Position numbers and translations under genes: made by a program
The notes under the pieces: generated by a model
Told to the model about the DNA's origin: nothing
Databases searched by the model: none
The model's input: only the letters and a program-made list of their open reading frames with translations
In this document: positions 56,198 to 64,000 of the stretch, piece by piece
How positions within the stretch are numbered: the stretch's first letter is position 1
Layout: each line of letters opens with the position of its first letter
Assembly: GCA_041398565.1 (NCBI GenBank)
Contig: JAWKUN010000005.1
Coordinates: 372,001-436,000 of the forward strand
Direction of reading: 5' to 3'
Length of the DNA: 64,000 nucleotides
Source: DATGPD01 sp041398565
GTDB lineage: Bacteria; Planctomycetota; UBA1135; UBA2386

Positions 56198-57310
56198 TCA
56201 GGCGCGCGGCGATGCCGCCACGCGGCGGGTGGTGTTGCCGGCGACCGCATCGCGGTTGGTGGCGTGGTAGAGAGCCTCGTCGACCGAGATGAGGTTGCGC
56301 GCGAGCAGCGCGCGCAGGCCCTGGTCGACGGTCTGCATGCCCAAGCCGCGGCTCTTCTCCATCACCGCCGGAAGCTCCTGGAAGGCGCCGCTGCGCAGGT
56401 GCTGCCGCACGTTGGCGTTGTTGATCAGGATCTCGAGCACCGGCACCCGCCCCTTGGTCTGGCTGCGCCGGATGAGCGCCTGCGACATGACGGCGCGCAG
56501 CACGTGCGCCAAGCGCACACGCATGCGCGGCCGCTCGTCGACCGGACACATGCTCACGAGGTCGTAGAGGCTGCCGACGACCCCGCTGGCGTGCACGGTG
56601 GTCAGGACCAGTAGGCCCTTCTCGGCCGCGGTCACCGCCGCTTCCAAGGTGTCGTAGTCGCACAGATCGCCGACGACCACGACGTCGGCGCCGTGGTTCG
56701 CGGCGTCCAGCACACCCTGGGAGTAGGTGCACACGTGCACACCGAGCTCGCGCTGGTGAACCAGCGCCGAGCTGGCCTCGAACAAGTACTCGATCGGCTG
56801 CTCGAGGGTCACCACCACCTCGTTCGTGGTGCGGTTCAAGCGATCGACCATCGCCGCCAGCGTCGTGCTCTTGCCGGAGCCCAGCACGCCGGTGAGAACC
56901 ACCAGCCCGCTCTGGAACTCGATGAAACTGCTCAGCAGTTCCGGCAGACCCAGCGACTCGAAGCTCGGCACCTGCTGCGGCACCCGGCGCAGGATGGCCT
57001 TGACGCCGCCGTCCTGGCGCATGATCGCCGTGCGAAAGCGTTCGCCGGTCACCGCCGTGTAGAGCGCGTGCACCTCCTCGCCGGCGTGCACGCGTTCCCA
57101 CTGATCCTCGAACAGGGCGCCTTGGAGGAGCGCCTCGACGCCCGCGGCATCCAGCGGCGGCCCCTCGGTCGGCACCAAGGTGCCCTGCACGCGCACCAGC
57201 GGCGGATGTCCGGGCACCAGCATCACCGACGACGCACCGGTCCGCACCAAGCTGGCCAGCAGGTCTTCCAGGGGCAAGCGCTGCTCGTTCGTCACTTCTT
57301 CTGCAGACAC
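56198..57310 (-). CDS. pilT: PilT-like twitching/retraction ATPase
   Basis: 370 residues from GTG 57310. PilT-type secretion ATPase: Walker A LTGVLGSGKSTT with Lys147, LEQPIEYLFEASSALVHQREL (Asp-box region), and the C-terminal VLEILINNANVRQHLRSGAFQELPAVMEKSRGLGMQTVDQGL. The Walker B/His-box area reads ADVVVVGDLCDYDTLEAAVTAAEKGLLVLTTVHAS, where canonical PilT has GEMRDxET, so Glu is replaced by Asp and Arg by Cys. Type IV pilus retraction is the usual role. It is translated 9 nt after the paralogue at 57320-58618, forming an operon. Confidence 0.87.
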   Translation of the reverse strand: MSAEEVTNEQRLPLEDLLASLVRTGASSVMLVPGHPPLVRVQGTLVPTEGPPLDAAGVEALLQGALFEDQWERVHAGEEVHALYTAVTGERFRTAIMRQDGGVKAILRRVPQQVPSFESLGLPELLSSFIEFQSGLVVLTGVLGSGKSTTLAAMVDRLNRTTNEVVVTLEQPIEYLFEASSALVHQRELGVHVCTYSQGVLDAANHGADVVVVGDLCDYDTLEAAVTAAEKGLLVLTTVHASGVVGSLYDLVSMCPVDERPRMRVRLAHVLRAVMSQALIRRSQTKGRVPVLEILINNANVRQHLRSGAFQELPAVMEKSRGLGMQTVDQGLRALLARNLISVDEALYHATNRDAVAGNTTRRVAASPRA

Positions 57311-57319
57311 GTCGTCACC

Positions 57320-58618
57320 TCACCTCTTCTGGGCAACCTGCAACAGCTTGGTCTTGTCTTCGGCACGCACGAACGCGTCTTCGAAGCGCACGCGCTTGGT
57401 CTCGATCAGGCCGATGAGGCTGTCGTCGAGGCTGTGGCCGCACTCGGAACTCTCGAGACGCATCAGCAAGTTGAGTTGGGTCAACGCGCCGCCACGCACG
57501 ATCTCGCGCGAGGCATCGTTGGAGACCAGGATCTCGGTGGCCAGGACCGCACCCTCGCGCTCGTTGGTCGGCAGCAGGTGCTGCGCCATCACGCAGTTGA
57601 CTACCGCCGCCAGCGACGTCCGCACGCGCGGCACGTCGTAGGCCGGATAGCCGTTGAGGACGCGCTCGAGCGCGGCGACCACGCTGCGGGCGCGCACGGC
57701 AGCCACGACGAGGTGACCCGCCTCGGCAGCGCGCAAGGCCAGGTCGAACGTCACCACATCGCTGGCGTCGCCGACGAAGATGACGTCGGGCGCCTCGATC
57801 GTCGCGGCGCGCAGCGCGCTGGCCATGTTGACGGTGTCGACCCCGATCTTGCGCCGAGTCGCCACGGCGCCGAACTCCGGCAGCGGCGCCTCGAAGTCGT
57901 GATCGAGCACCAACACGACTCGGCTCTTGTCCTTCGCCGTGATGTAGAGGAGCGACGCCAAGGTCTCGGTGATCCCCGAGCGCACCTCGCCGCAGATGAG
58001 GATCATGCCCTTGCCCTGCCCCAAGGCACGCAGCAGCTCGACGGGGAGGCCGGACGCCTGTGGGTCGCGCACCTCGGTCGGGTGCAGGCGGATCGTCACG
58101 CACAGCCCATCGAAGTGGCGGAAGGCCGCGATCCGACCGCGCGCGAGTCCTTCTTCGCAGAAGTCACGGCTGACCGTCTTCGCCTCCGCCAGTTTCGTCA
58201 TGACGTCGGCGCCGAAGCGCGCGGTGAGGAAGTCGAAGAGGTCCTTGGAGGCGATCGGCTCGCTGGTGAGCTCCCGCAGCTGTCCGCCGGTGCGGATCAG
58301 GACATTGCGGCCCTCGCTCATGATCAGGTCGGACGCCTTGTGCTCGACCGCCGAGCGCAGGTAGCTCAGGATGCCGGTTCCCTCGACCACGGCCGTGCCA
58401 CGCGTGTCCGCCCGGCGCGACTGCTGGATGGCCAGGAGCTCCTCCAGCATGGCGCCCGAGATCACCCCTTCCTGGATGAGGATCTCGCCGAGAGGACGCG
58501 TGCCGCCGGTGAGGGCTTGAATCTCGAGACACCGCTCGATGTCCTCCTGCCGCATCAGCGGGTTCTCGAGGAGAATCGAGCCCAAGCGCGTGTTGTCCAT
58601 CGTTTCGCCGGCCTTCAC
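57320..58618 (-). CDS. PilT/GspE-superfamily ATPase homologue with degenerate Walker A
   Basis: 432 residues from GTG 58618 (ATG 58600 is an alternative). The N-terminal ~70 residues form a MshEN-like module with two repeats (RLGSILLENPLMRQEDIERCLEIQAL, PLGEILIQEGVISGAMLEELLAIQ), a fold that can bind c-di-GMP. The PilT-like core follows (HKASDLIMSEGRNVLIRTGGQLREL), but the nucleotide loop is ILICGEVRSGITETL instead of GxxxxGKT, so ATP binding is doubtful. The tail AILVSNDASREIVRGGALTQLNLLMRLESSECGHSLDDSL is intact. It probably regulates or partners the active PilT-like protein encoded next. Confidence 0.83.
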   Translation of the reverse strand: MKAGETMDNTRLGSILLENPLMRQEDIERCLEIQALTGGTRPLGEILIQEGVISGAMLEELLAIQQSRRADTRGTAVVEGTGILSYLRSAVEHKASDLIMSEGRNVLIRTGGQLRELTSEPIASKDLFDFLTARFGADVMTKLAEAKTVSRDFCEEGLARGRIAAFRHFDGLCVTIRLHPTEVRDPQASGLPVELLRALGQGKGMILICGEVRSGITETLASLLYITAKDKSRVVLVLDHDFEAPLPEFGAVATRRKIGVDTVNMASALRAATIEAPDVIFVGDASDVVTFDLALRAAEAGHLVVAAVRARSVVAALERVLNGYPAYDVPRVRTSLAAVVNCVMAQHLLPTNEREGAVLATEILVSNDASREIVRGGALTQLNLLMRLESSECGHSLDDSLIGLIETKRVRFEDAFVRAEDKTKLLQVAQKR

Positions 58619-58700
58619 GTGGCATGGGATCGACCAGCGCAGCGCCGCACCTTGAGCCTCCGGCTGGGCCGCGATGGCGGAGGCGCGGCCTCCTCCTGCC

Positions 58701-58794
58701 GCCGCTGGGCAGCTGCCTCCGCCGCTCGGCAGCGTCTCTCGCCGCTCGGCAGCGTCTCTCGCCGCTCGGCAGCGTCTCTCGCCGCTCGGCAGCA
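58701..58794 (+). repeat. Tandem repeat, 20-bp unit
   Basis: Unit GCCGCTCGGCAGCGTCTCTC: three exact copies (58721-58780), a partial fourth (58781-58793), and a degenerate preceding copy (58701-58720). It lies between two minus-strand genes. The unit length is not a multiple of three. Confidence 0.9.
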
Positions 58795-58796
58795 GC

Positions 58797-59324
58797 CTAG
58801 CGGCCGGGGCCGGGGAGCTGCGCCAGGGCTGCCTGCGCCAATTCGGCGCCGAAACCGACGTTGCTCCAGGCCGCCGACGCCGCCGCGGCCGTCAACTCGT
58901 CCCGTGCCGCCGGATCGCCCCGAGACCGCAGCCACTGACCCCGCAGAAGGTGGTGCAACCAGTGCTCGCCGAGCGCCAGATCCCGCAGTTCAGCGTCCAG
59001 CCGATCGGGTGGCGGCCACGACTCGCCCGTTCCGGTGATCAGCGAGGCGGCGCGTCCGAGCCGGGCCGCCAACTGGGCGTAGGCCGTCCGATCCTCGAGC
59101 GCGATCGCCGCTGCCACCGCGAGGACGCGGGCGTGCGGCTCCGGATCGACGGCATCGCGCAGGGCCGCAAGGCAGCGGCCGCGCAGGGCGGCGTCGGCGG
59201 TGCCGTTGCGCAGGAGCGCCACCGCTTCTGCCGGTGCCACCGGTCGGTACCGGCGCCACAAGCCCCAGGCGTGCCACCCGGCGGCGAGCAGCAACACGAA
59301 GAGTAGGAGCCCGCGGCGCAGCAT
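58797..59324 (-). CDS. Small membrane-anchored protein, possibly TPR-like
   Basis: 175 residues from ATG 59324, one N-terminal span (GLLLFVLLLAAGWHAWGLW). The periplasmic part is Ala-rich and helical (AEAVALLRNGTADAALRGRCLAALRDAVDPEPHARVLAVAAAIALEDRTAYAQLAARLG), resembling TPR-type helices. The start is set by a promoter: TTGACA (59365-59360), a 17-nt spacer, GATCCT (59342-59337). GTG 59354 lies inside that promoter. Function unknown. Confidence 0.65.
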   Translation of the reverse strand: MLRRGLLLFVLLLAAGWHAWGLWRRYRPVAPAEAVALLRNGTADAALRGRCLAALRDAVDPEPHARVLAVAAAIALEDRTAYAQLAARLGRAASLITGTGESWPPPDRLDAELRDLALGEHWLHHLLRGQWLRSRGDPAARDELTAAAASAAWSNVGFGAELAQAALAQLPGPGR

Positions 59325-59336
59325 GCCTCGCACGCG

Positions 59337-59365
59337 AGGATCGGTGGCGGCCACGCCGGTGTCAA
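59337..59365 (-). promoter_or_regulatory. Sigma-70-type promoter with consensus -35
   Basis: TTGACA at 59365-59360, exactly 17 nt, then GATCCT at 59342-59337, with the ATG at 59324. Confidence 0.55.
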
Positions 59366-59491
59366 ACGCCGTGACCGGTTTGTGCCGTGGTACCCGCGCC
59401 AGGCATCGCGCGACCTTCCGGCGGCCGGCCGCCTGCTAGACTCGTCCCAGCCTGCCCGTCTCTCGATTCGCGCGTTCCAGCCCGTCTTCGC

Positions 59492-61948
59492 ATGCGACAC
59501 GCTCTCTTCCTCCTGCTCTGCGGCGCCCTCGTCGGCCAGACCACGCCGCCCGCCTCTCCTCCGCGCCACCTGGTGCAGGTCCTCGTCCGTGATGCCCACA
59601 CGATGGACCGACTGCTGCGCCTCGACCTCGATCTGGCCGCGTGCACGGCGATCGAGATCCCGGCGAAGAAGGTCGACGTCATCGCCACCGACGCCGACAT
59701 CGACACCCTCCGTCAGGCGGGCCTCGACTTCGAGGTCGCCATCGTCGACCTCGAGAAGCACTACGCGGCCGAGCTGGCGAAGTCCGGCGTGCCACGCCCG
59801 CAGACCCTGACCCCGCCGCTCGGACAGGGCAGCATGGGCGGGCACTACACGTACGCCGAGATCGTCGCGATCCTCGACTCGTTCGCGCGCGACTATCCGA
59901 CGCTGTGCGCGCCCAAGGTCAGCATCGGTCAGACGCACGAAGGTCGCGACATCTGGATGGTGAAGATGAGCGACAACGTCGGCATCGACGAGAACGAGCC
60001 CGAGGTGCTCTTCGACGGCGTCCACCACGCCCGCGAGCCGCTGTCCGTGGAGACCATGCTCCTGTTCATGGACCGCCTGCTCACCGGCTACGCCTCCGAT
60101 CCCGAGGCGCGCGCGATCCTCGACCACCGCGAGCTGTTCTTCGTGCCGGTCCTCAACCCCGACGGCCACGAGTACAACCGCACCACCAACCCCAACGGTG
60201 GCGGCTTGTGGCGCAAGAACCGGCGCAACAACGGCGGCGGCAGCTTCGGCGTCGACATCAACCGCAACTACGCCACCGGATGGAGCGCCCCCAACGGCGG
60301 CAACTCCACAGATCCCAACAGCGAGACGTACCGGGGCCCCTCGCCGATGTCCGAGCCCGAGATCGTGGCCATCGACAACTTCGTCCAGAGCCGCCATTTC
60401 GTGCAAGGCATGTCGTGCCACACCTACACCGACATCCTGCTGCACCCGTGGGGCTGGCAGGCCGGCAGTCCGACCAACGTCGCCGACTACAACGCCATCG
60501 GCGCGCGGGCCACGGCGCAGAACGGACTCGCGTTCGGACCGGTGTCCACCAGCCTGTACATCGCCGCCGGCACTTCGGTCGACCACAACCATGTGGTGCA
60601 CGGGATGCTGGCTTGGACGCCGGAGCTGGGTCGCTCCAACGAAGGCGGGTTCTGGCCGAACTCGACGCAGACGGTGGCGATCGCCAACCGGCACCAGCAC
60701 ATGCTGCGGCAGATCGCGATCACGTCCGGCGCCATGCTGACCGTCGGCACCGTCGCCGTGACCGAAGGCGCGGGTGGCAACAACAACGGCAACGTCGAGC
60801 CGGGCGAGAGCGGCAACGTCGTCGTCTCCGTGGCCAACGACGGCGGCTTCGCTCTCCAGCAAGCCGTGCAGCTCACGCTCACCGCGATCTCGCCGGGCAT
60901 CACCATCGGCAACGGCAGCACCAGCCTCGCTCCGATCGCCCGATTCGGCAGCGCCAACAACGCGTCGAGTCCGCTGACCTTCTCGGTTCCCGCCAGCTAC
61001 TCGGGACTGCTGGTCGAGCTGCGCGTCGCCGCCGCCGCAGACGGCCAGAGTGTCGAGACCACGGTGCGCGTGCCGATGGCGCCGTCGCGCGTCGCGGTCG
61101 ACGACGACATGGAGCAGGACCGCGGCTTCACGCGCGCGGCCGGCGGCACGGCCACCACCGGCCTGTTCGAGCGCAGTGCCCCGCAGCAGACGGTGAACGG
61201 CTCCACGGTGATCCAGCCCGGCGCCAACCACAGCGCCAGCGGCACCCTGTGCTGGGTGACCGACGGCCGCGCCGGCACCAGCGCCGGCACCTACGACGTC
61301 GACGGCGGCATCACCGAGCTCTTGTCGCCGCGCCTCGACCTTCGCCACCTGCAGTTCGCCCAGGTGTCCTTCTGGTACTGGTACGCGGAGTCCACCAGCG
61401 ACGACGCGTTCGAGGTGGCCATCAGCAACAACGACGGCAGCAGTTGGACACCCCTGCTGTCGACCTCGACCTCGACCGGCGCCTGGGTCCGGTTCTCGGC
61501 CGAGATCCCGCTCGCGCTGACCGCGCAGATGCGTGTTCGCTGGCGCGCGCAGGACAACAACCCGTCGCTGGTGGAGGCCTTGGTCGACGACTTCGCGATC
61601 GAGGGCATCGCCACCGACGGCGCGCTGACCCTCCTGTCGTCGGGCAGCATCGGCAGCCGGGCTCGCGTCGGACTGAACGGCCGCACCGGCGCCGTCGTAG
61701 TGCCGCTGCTGAGCTCCGGTATCGCCGACCTGCCCATCCCGGGCGTCGGCGGCCGCCTGCTGCTGGATCCGACCGGCCTGGTCTTCCTGACCGGCGTGCC
61801 GCTCGGCGCCGGCGGCTTCGCCGCCTTCGACCTGTCGATCCCCAACGTCCCCGCGTTGCGCGGCAACAGCTTGCATCTGCAGGGGCTCCACGTCGCGTCG
61901 CTTGCCGACCTGAATCTCGGCAACCGCCAGACCCTCGACCTGAACTGA
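59492..61948 (+). CDS. Secreted M14 zinc carboxypeptidase with accessory domains
   Basis: 818 residues from ATG 59492, signal peptide HALFLLLCGALVGQ. A prodomain-like segment is followed by the M14 core: YTYAEIVAILDSFARDYPTL, FDGVHHAREPLSVETMLLF (zinc His and Glu), VPVLNPDGHEYNRTTNPNGGGLWRKNRRNN, VDINRNYATGW, and QGMSCHTYTDILLHPWG (third zinc ligand His). The catalytic Glu is likely in WTPELGRSN. Then come a CARDB/Ig-like domain (GNNNGNVEPGESGNVVVSVANDG), a jelly-roll-like region (FWYWYAESTSDDAFEVAISNNDGSSW), and the shared C-terminal module (AFDLSIPNVPALRGNSLHLQGLHVASL). Extracellular peptide hydrolysis. TAGACT near 59437 is a -10 candidate. Confidence 0.92.
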   Translation: MRHALFLLLCGALVGQTTPPASPPRHLVQVLVRDAHTMDRLLRLDLDLAACTAIEIPAKKVDVIATDADIDTLRQAGLDFEVAIVDLEKHYAAELAKSGVPRPQTLTPPLGQGSMGGHYTYAEIVAILDSFARDYPTLCAPKVSIGQTHEGRDIWMVKMSDNVGIDENEPEVLFDGVHHAREPLSVETMLLFMDRLLTGYASDPEARAILDHRELFFVPVLNPDGHEYNRTTNPNGGGLWRKNRRNNGGGSFGVDINRNYATGWSAPNGGNSTDPNSETYRGPSPMSEPEIVAIDNFVQSRHFVQGMSCHTYTDILLHPWGWQAGSPTNVADYNAIGARATAQNGLAFGPVSTSLYIAAGTSVDHNHVVHGMLAWTPELGRSNEGGFWPNSTQTVAIANRHQHMLRQIAITSGAMLTVGTVAVTEGAGGNNNGNVEPGESGNVVVSVANDGGFALQQAVQLTLTAISPGITIGNGSTSLAPIARFGSANNASSPLTFSVPASYSGLLVELRVAAAADGQSVETTVRVPMAPSRVAVDDDMEQDRGFTRAAGGTATTGLFERSAPQQTVNGSTVIQPGANHSASGTLCWVTDGRAGTSAGTYDVDGGITELLSPRLDLRHLQFAQVSFWYWYAESTSDDAFEVAISNNDGSSWTPLLSTSTSTGAWVRFSAEIPLALTAQMRVRWRAQDNNPSLVEALVDDFAIEGIATDGALTLLSSGSIGSRARVGLNGRTGAVVVPLLSSGIADLPIPGVGGRLLLDPTGLVFLTGVPLGAGGFAAFDLSIPNVPALRGNSLHLQGLHVASLADLNLGNRQTLDLN

Positions 61949-62196
61949 GGACGGGTCGGGGCACCCGGCGATTCGGGCGCCGGGGGCCTCGTGACCCGCT
62001 CTCGGGACGCTGCGGCCGGGACGCTGCGATGGGGCCACTTCCCGGACCCACGGGGGTCGGCTAGACTCCCGTCCTCGGGCGATCCGGCGCCCCGACCGCA
62101 GGCGGAGACGACATCGTCCTGCCGTGCAATTCCCGGCGACTTCCACCATTCTTCAGCTGCGGCCGGCCCTTGCCTTGGCCGCGCGAACTGCCCCAC

Positions 62197-62826
62197 ATGG
62201 CGTCTTCCACGACCAAGAAGAAGGTCGGTCCCGCACCGGCCCCTACGAACACACCCAAGAACGTCAAGAAGCCCGCGGCTGCGAAGAGCCCGGTCGGCTC
62301 CTTGCGCAAGCGAAGCAAGACGCCGGCCAAGAGCGACAAGCGGACGGGGATGCCCCTCCAGCCCGCGACCGTCGCCCGCGCGATGATGGCCTTCGACGAC
62401 GACGACGTGCTGCCGAGCGGCGGCAGCGGCGCCGGAGTCGGCTACGGCCGCTGCGGCGGGCGCATGCTCAGCAGCCGGGTGGAGCGCCTGCTGTGCGACC
62501 TGCTCTCGCGCGAGGGGGTGGCACACAGCCACCACCCGCGTCACTTCGAAGTGCGCCTCGAGGACGAGAGCGTCGCCGCCTACGCGCCGATGATCGTCGT
62601 GCGCGGGCGCGGCCGTGAGGGCAAGACGGTGGTCATCGAGGCGCTCGACGCGGTCGAGCCCGGCCTGCTGGACAAGGTCCGCGCCTTCCGAAGGTCGTAC
62701 GGTCTGGAGTTCTACGTGAGCTTCGTGGGCAGCGAGGAGCTCCTCGACGAGATCCCGCTCGACGTCTACGACGAGGCGACGGACGTCCAGAACGCGGTCG
62801 CGTTGGTGAGCCGCCTGGCCGACTGA
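62197..62826 (+). CDS. Hypothetical protein with Lys/Ala/Pro-rich N-terminal tail
   Basis: 209 residues from ATG 62197. Residues 1-50 are strongly basic and disordered (KNVKKPAAAKSP, RKRSKTPAKSDKR), like histone-H1/HU-type tails. The remainder is a compact alpha/beta region (SSRVERLLCDLLSREGVAHSHHPRHFEVRLEDESVAAYAPMIVVRGRGREGKTVVIEALDAVEPGLLDKVRAFRRSYGLEFYVSFVGSEELLDEIPLDVYDE). The core, with its conserved acidic and Lys residues, hints at a nuclease-like or nucleotide-binding fold, but I do not recognise the family. Confidence 0.7.
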   Translation: MASSTTKKKVGPAPAPTNTPKNVKKPAAAKSPVGSLRKRSKTPAKSDKRTGMPLQPATVARAMMAFDDDDVLPSGGSGAGVGYGRCGGRMLSSRVERLLCDLLSREGVAHSHHPRHFEVRLEDESVAAYAPMIVVRGRGREGKTVVIEALDAVEPGLLDKVRAFRRSYGLEFYVSFVGSEELLDEIPLDVYDEATDVQNAVALVSRLAD

Positions 62827-62979
62827 TGTGCCGACGCCGACCCGACGCCGCCTTGAAGGAGCTCGAAGCGAACGCGTCCCGCTGACGATGAGAACATCGA
62901 CGAGAACAGCGACGATGGACCTCGATGATGGACACCGAGCGTCGCTTTCGTTAGCCTGCCTCGCCCGCTTTTTTCGACC

Positions 62980-64000
62980 GTGTCCGAGTTGACCGCACAC
63001 GCCCTGATCGATCTAGCCCGTTCCAGACAATTCGAAGAGCTCGAGCGGGCTTGGGAGAGCTCGATCGCCGCTCCCGGTCCGGCGGAAGCCTACTGCGCAG
63101 CGATCGAGGCGCTGTGCGACGCCGACATGGCGTCGCGCGCGCTCGCCATGGCGTCGACCATGGTCGACGCCATGGCGCAGAGCGGCCGTCCTGCGGATGC
63201 TCGCATGCTCGCCTCCACGGCGGTGCGTCGCGGCGCCCACAACGAGTCGCTGGCGCGCCGCCTGCTCGAGCTGACCGAGCAGGTCTTCGCCGAAGAGGCC
63301 TGGTTCCCGCTGTTCAAGGAGAGGTCCCGCCTGGGAAGCAACCTGTCGCCGGACACCTTCGAGGCGTTCGAGGCCCTGGTGCGCTACACGACGGGCAACG
63401 TCATCTACCACCGTGGCGGCTGGGGAGAAGGCGTCGTCGAGCGCGTCTTTCCCGACCGTGAGGAGATCTCGGTGCGCTTCGCCTCGGGCAAGACGATGGA
63501 CCTGCCGCTCGAGACCGCCCTCGACAGCTTCAAGCCGCTGGACCCCGACGACCTGCGCGCCATGCGCCTGGTCGACCTCGACGGGCTTCGCAACCTGGCG
63601 GAGTCGGCACCCTCGCAGCTGATCCGCAAGGGGGCGCGGATGATGCGTGGCAAGATCACCAGCACCCAGCTGAAGGAGACGCTGACTCCCGCCGTCATCC
63701 CCACCAGCAAGTGGGCGACGTTCTGGAAGCGGGCGCGCGCCGAGGCCACGGTCGACCCGTGGCTGCAGATCGAGGGCAGCGCCAACCGCCCGACCTTCGT
63801 CCTGCGCAAACAGCCCCTGAGCCTCACGGACGAAGCCCGGCGGGCGATGGGCTTCGCCGACGACCTCGGCAATGCGCTCGCCATCTGTCGCGAGCACCTG
63901 TCGCGCTGCGAGGACAACCGAGCCCGGGAGACGCTGCTGGACATGGCCCAGGAACGCCTGGTCGCCGCCCTGCGCAACCGCGCCAACGTCGCGCCGGGGC
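62980..64000 (+). CDS. GreA-like protein with long N-terminal extension (3' end outside window)
   Basis: At least 340 residues from GTG 62980. A helical N-terminus (VSELTAHALIDLARSRQFEELERAWESSI) is followed by VIYHRGGWGEGVVERVFPDREEISVRFASGKTMDLPLETALDSFKPLDPDDLRAMRLVDLDGLRNLAESAPSQLIRK and PTSKWATFWKRARAEATVDPWLQIEGSANRPTFVLRKQ. This WGxGxVxxxxx..VxF..G module followed by W..FWK.AR is known from the extended GreA-type proteins of Chlamydiae and Planctomycetes; the GreA coiled coil itself would lie beyond the window. TAGCCT at 62952-62957 may be the -10, and a T6 run sits just before the start. Confidence 0.65.
   Translation, partial: MSELTAHALIDLARSRQFEELERAWESSIAAPGPAEAYCAAIEALCDADMASRALAMASTMVDAMAQSGRPADARMLASTAVRRGAHNESLARRLLELTEQVFAEEAWFPLFKERSRLGSNLSPDTFEAFEALVRYTTGNVIYHRGGWGEGVVERVFPDREEISVRFASGKTMDLPLETALDSFKPLDPDDLRAMRLVDLDGLRNLAESAPSQLIRKGARMMRGKITSTQLKETLTPAVIPTSKWATFWKRARAEATVDPWLQIEGSANRPTFVLRKQPLSLTDEARRAMGFADDLGNALAICREHLSRCEDNRARETLLDMAQERLVAALRNRANVAPG

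Noticed and set aside
58701..58794. CRISPR array
   Set aside because: The 20-bp units are directly adjacent without spacers; a simple tandem repeat.
59039..62149. 1036-residue minus-strand frame opposite the M14 carboxypeptidase
   Set aside because: No recognisable domain; the plus strand encodes a complete M14 peptidase with a signal peptide.

Overview
The window is very GC-rich (roughly 70%), densely coded on both strands, and most likely comes from a planctomycete (Planctomycetota). The evidence is a large receptor-like Ser/Thr kinase with tetratricopeptide repeats next to an ECF sigma factor of the planctomycete 'ECF-like' type, a second ECF sigma factor fused to a membrane-anchored carboxypeptidase-regulatory-like protein, many secreted FG-GAP, beta-helix and choice-of-anchor proteins, a GreA-like protein with a long N-terminal extension, and lipid A/LPS-type genes (lptB, a LAB_N protein) indicating a diderm envelope. 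I saw no tRNA, rRNA, CRISPR array, transposase or phage gene. The taxonomic call is inference.

Layout. 1-2902 (-): sigma factor/carboxypeptidase-regulatory fusion running off the left edge. 3.0-10.3 kb (+): YgiQ-type radical SAM protein, TPR kinase, secreted protein, ECF sigma factor. 10.5-18.2 kb (+): FG-GAP protein, M1 aminopeptidase, two small membrane proteins, a peroxiredoxin whose catalytic cysteine is encoded by in-frame TGA (a probable selenoprotein with a SECIS-like hairpin), another FG-GAP protein. 18.2-18.7 kb: repeat cluster. 18.8-20.9 kb (-): diheme cytochrome c and NorB-like heme-copper protein. 21.4-23.6 kb (+): beta-helix secreted protein and a GAF protein. 23.7-31.7 kb: mainly minus-strand genes (double glycosyltransferase, secreted proteins, sulfotransferase-like protein). 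32-41.4 kb (+): secreted protein, degenerate kinase/receiver protein, rph-rdgB, methyltransferase, and a lepA-lepB-lptB operon. 41.4-41.8 kb: second repeat cluster. 41.8-64 kb: secreted proteins, PLP decarboxylase, CstA, LAB_N protein, M20 peptidase, HD-GYP protein, flagellin, B12-type radical SAM protein, nagB, two PilT-like ATPases, M14 carboxypeptidase, and a GreA-like protein running off the right edge.

Functional themes are signal transduction (kinase, two ECF factors, GAF, HD-GYP, degenerate receivers), an exported proteome with a recurring C-terminal module, envelope biogenesis (signal peptidase, LptB, LAB_N, glycosyltransferase), and motility (flagellin, PilT pair). Non-coding features stand out as well. 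A ~187-bp structured repeat (three near-identical copies) abuts gene 3' ends, and in two cases supplies the stop codon. A second two-hairpin element shows compensatory changes. Several genes carry a -10-like hexamer only 6-7 nt before the ATG, suggesting leaderless transcripts. Two genes appear to begin at ATC.
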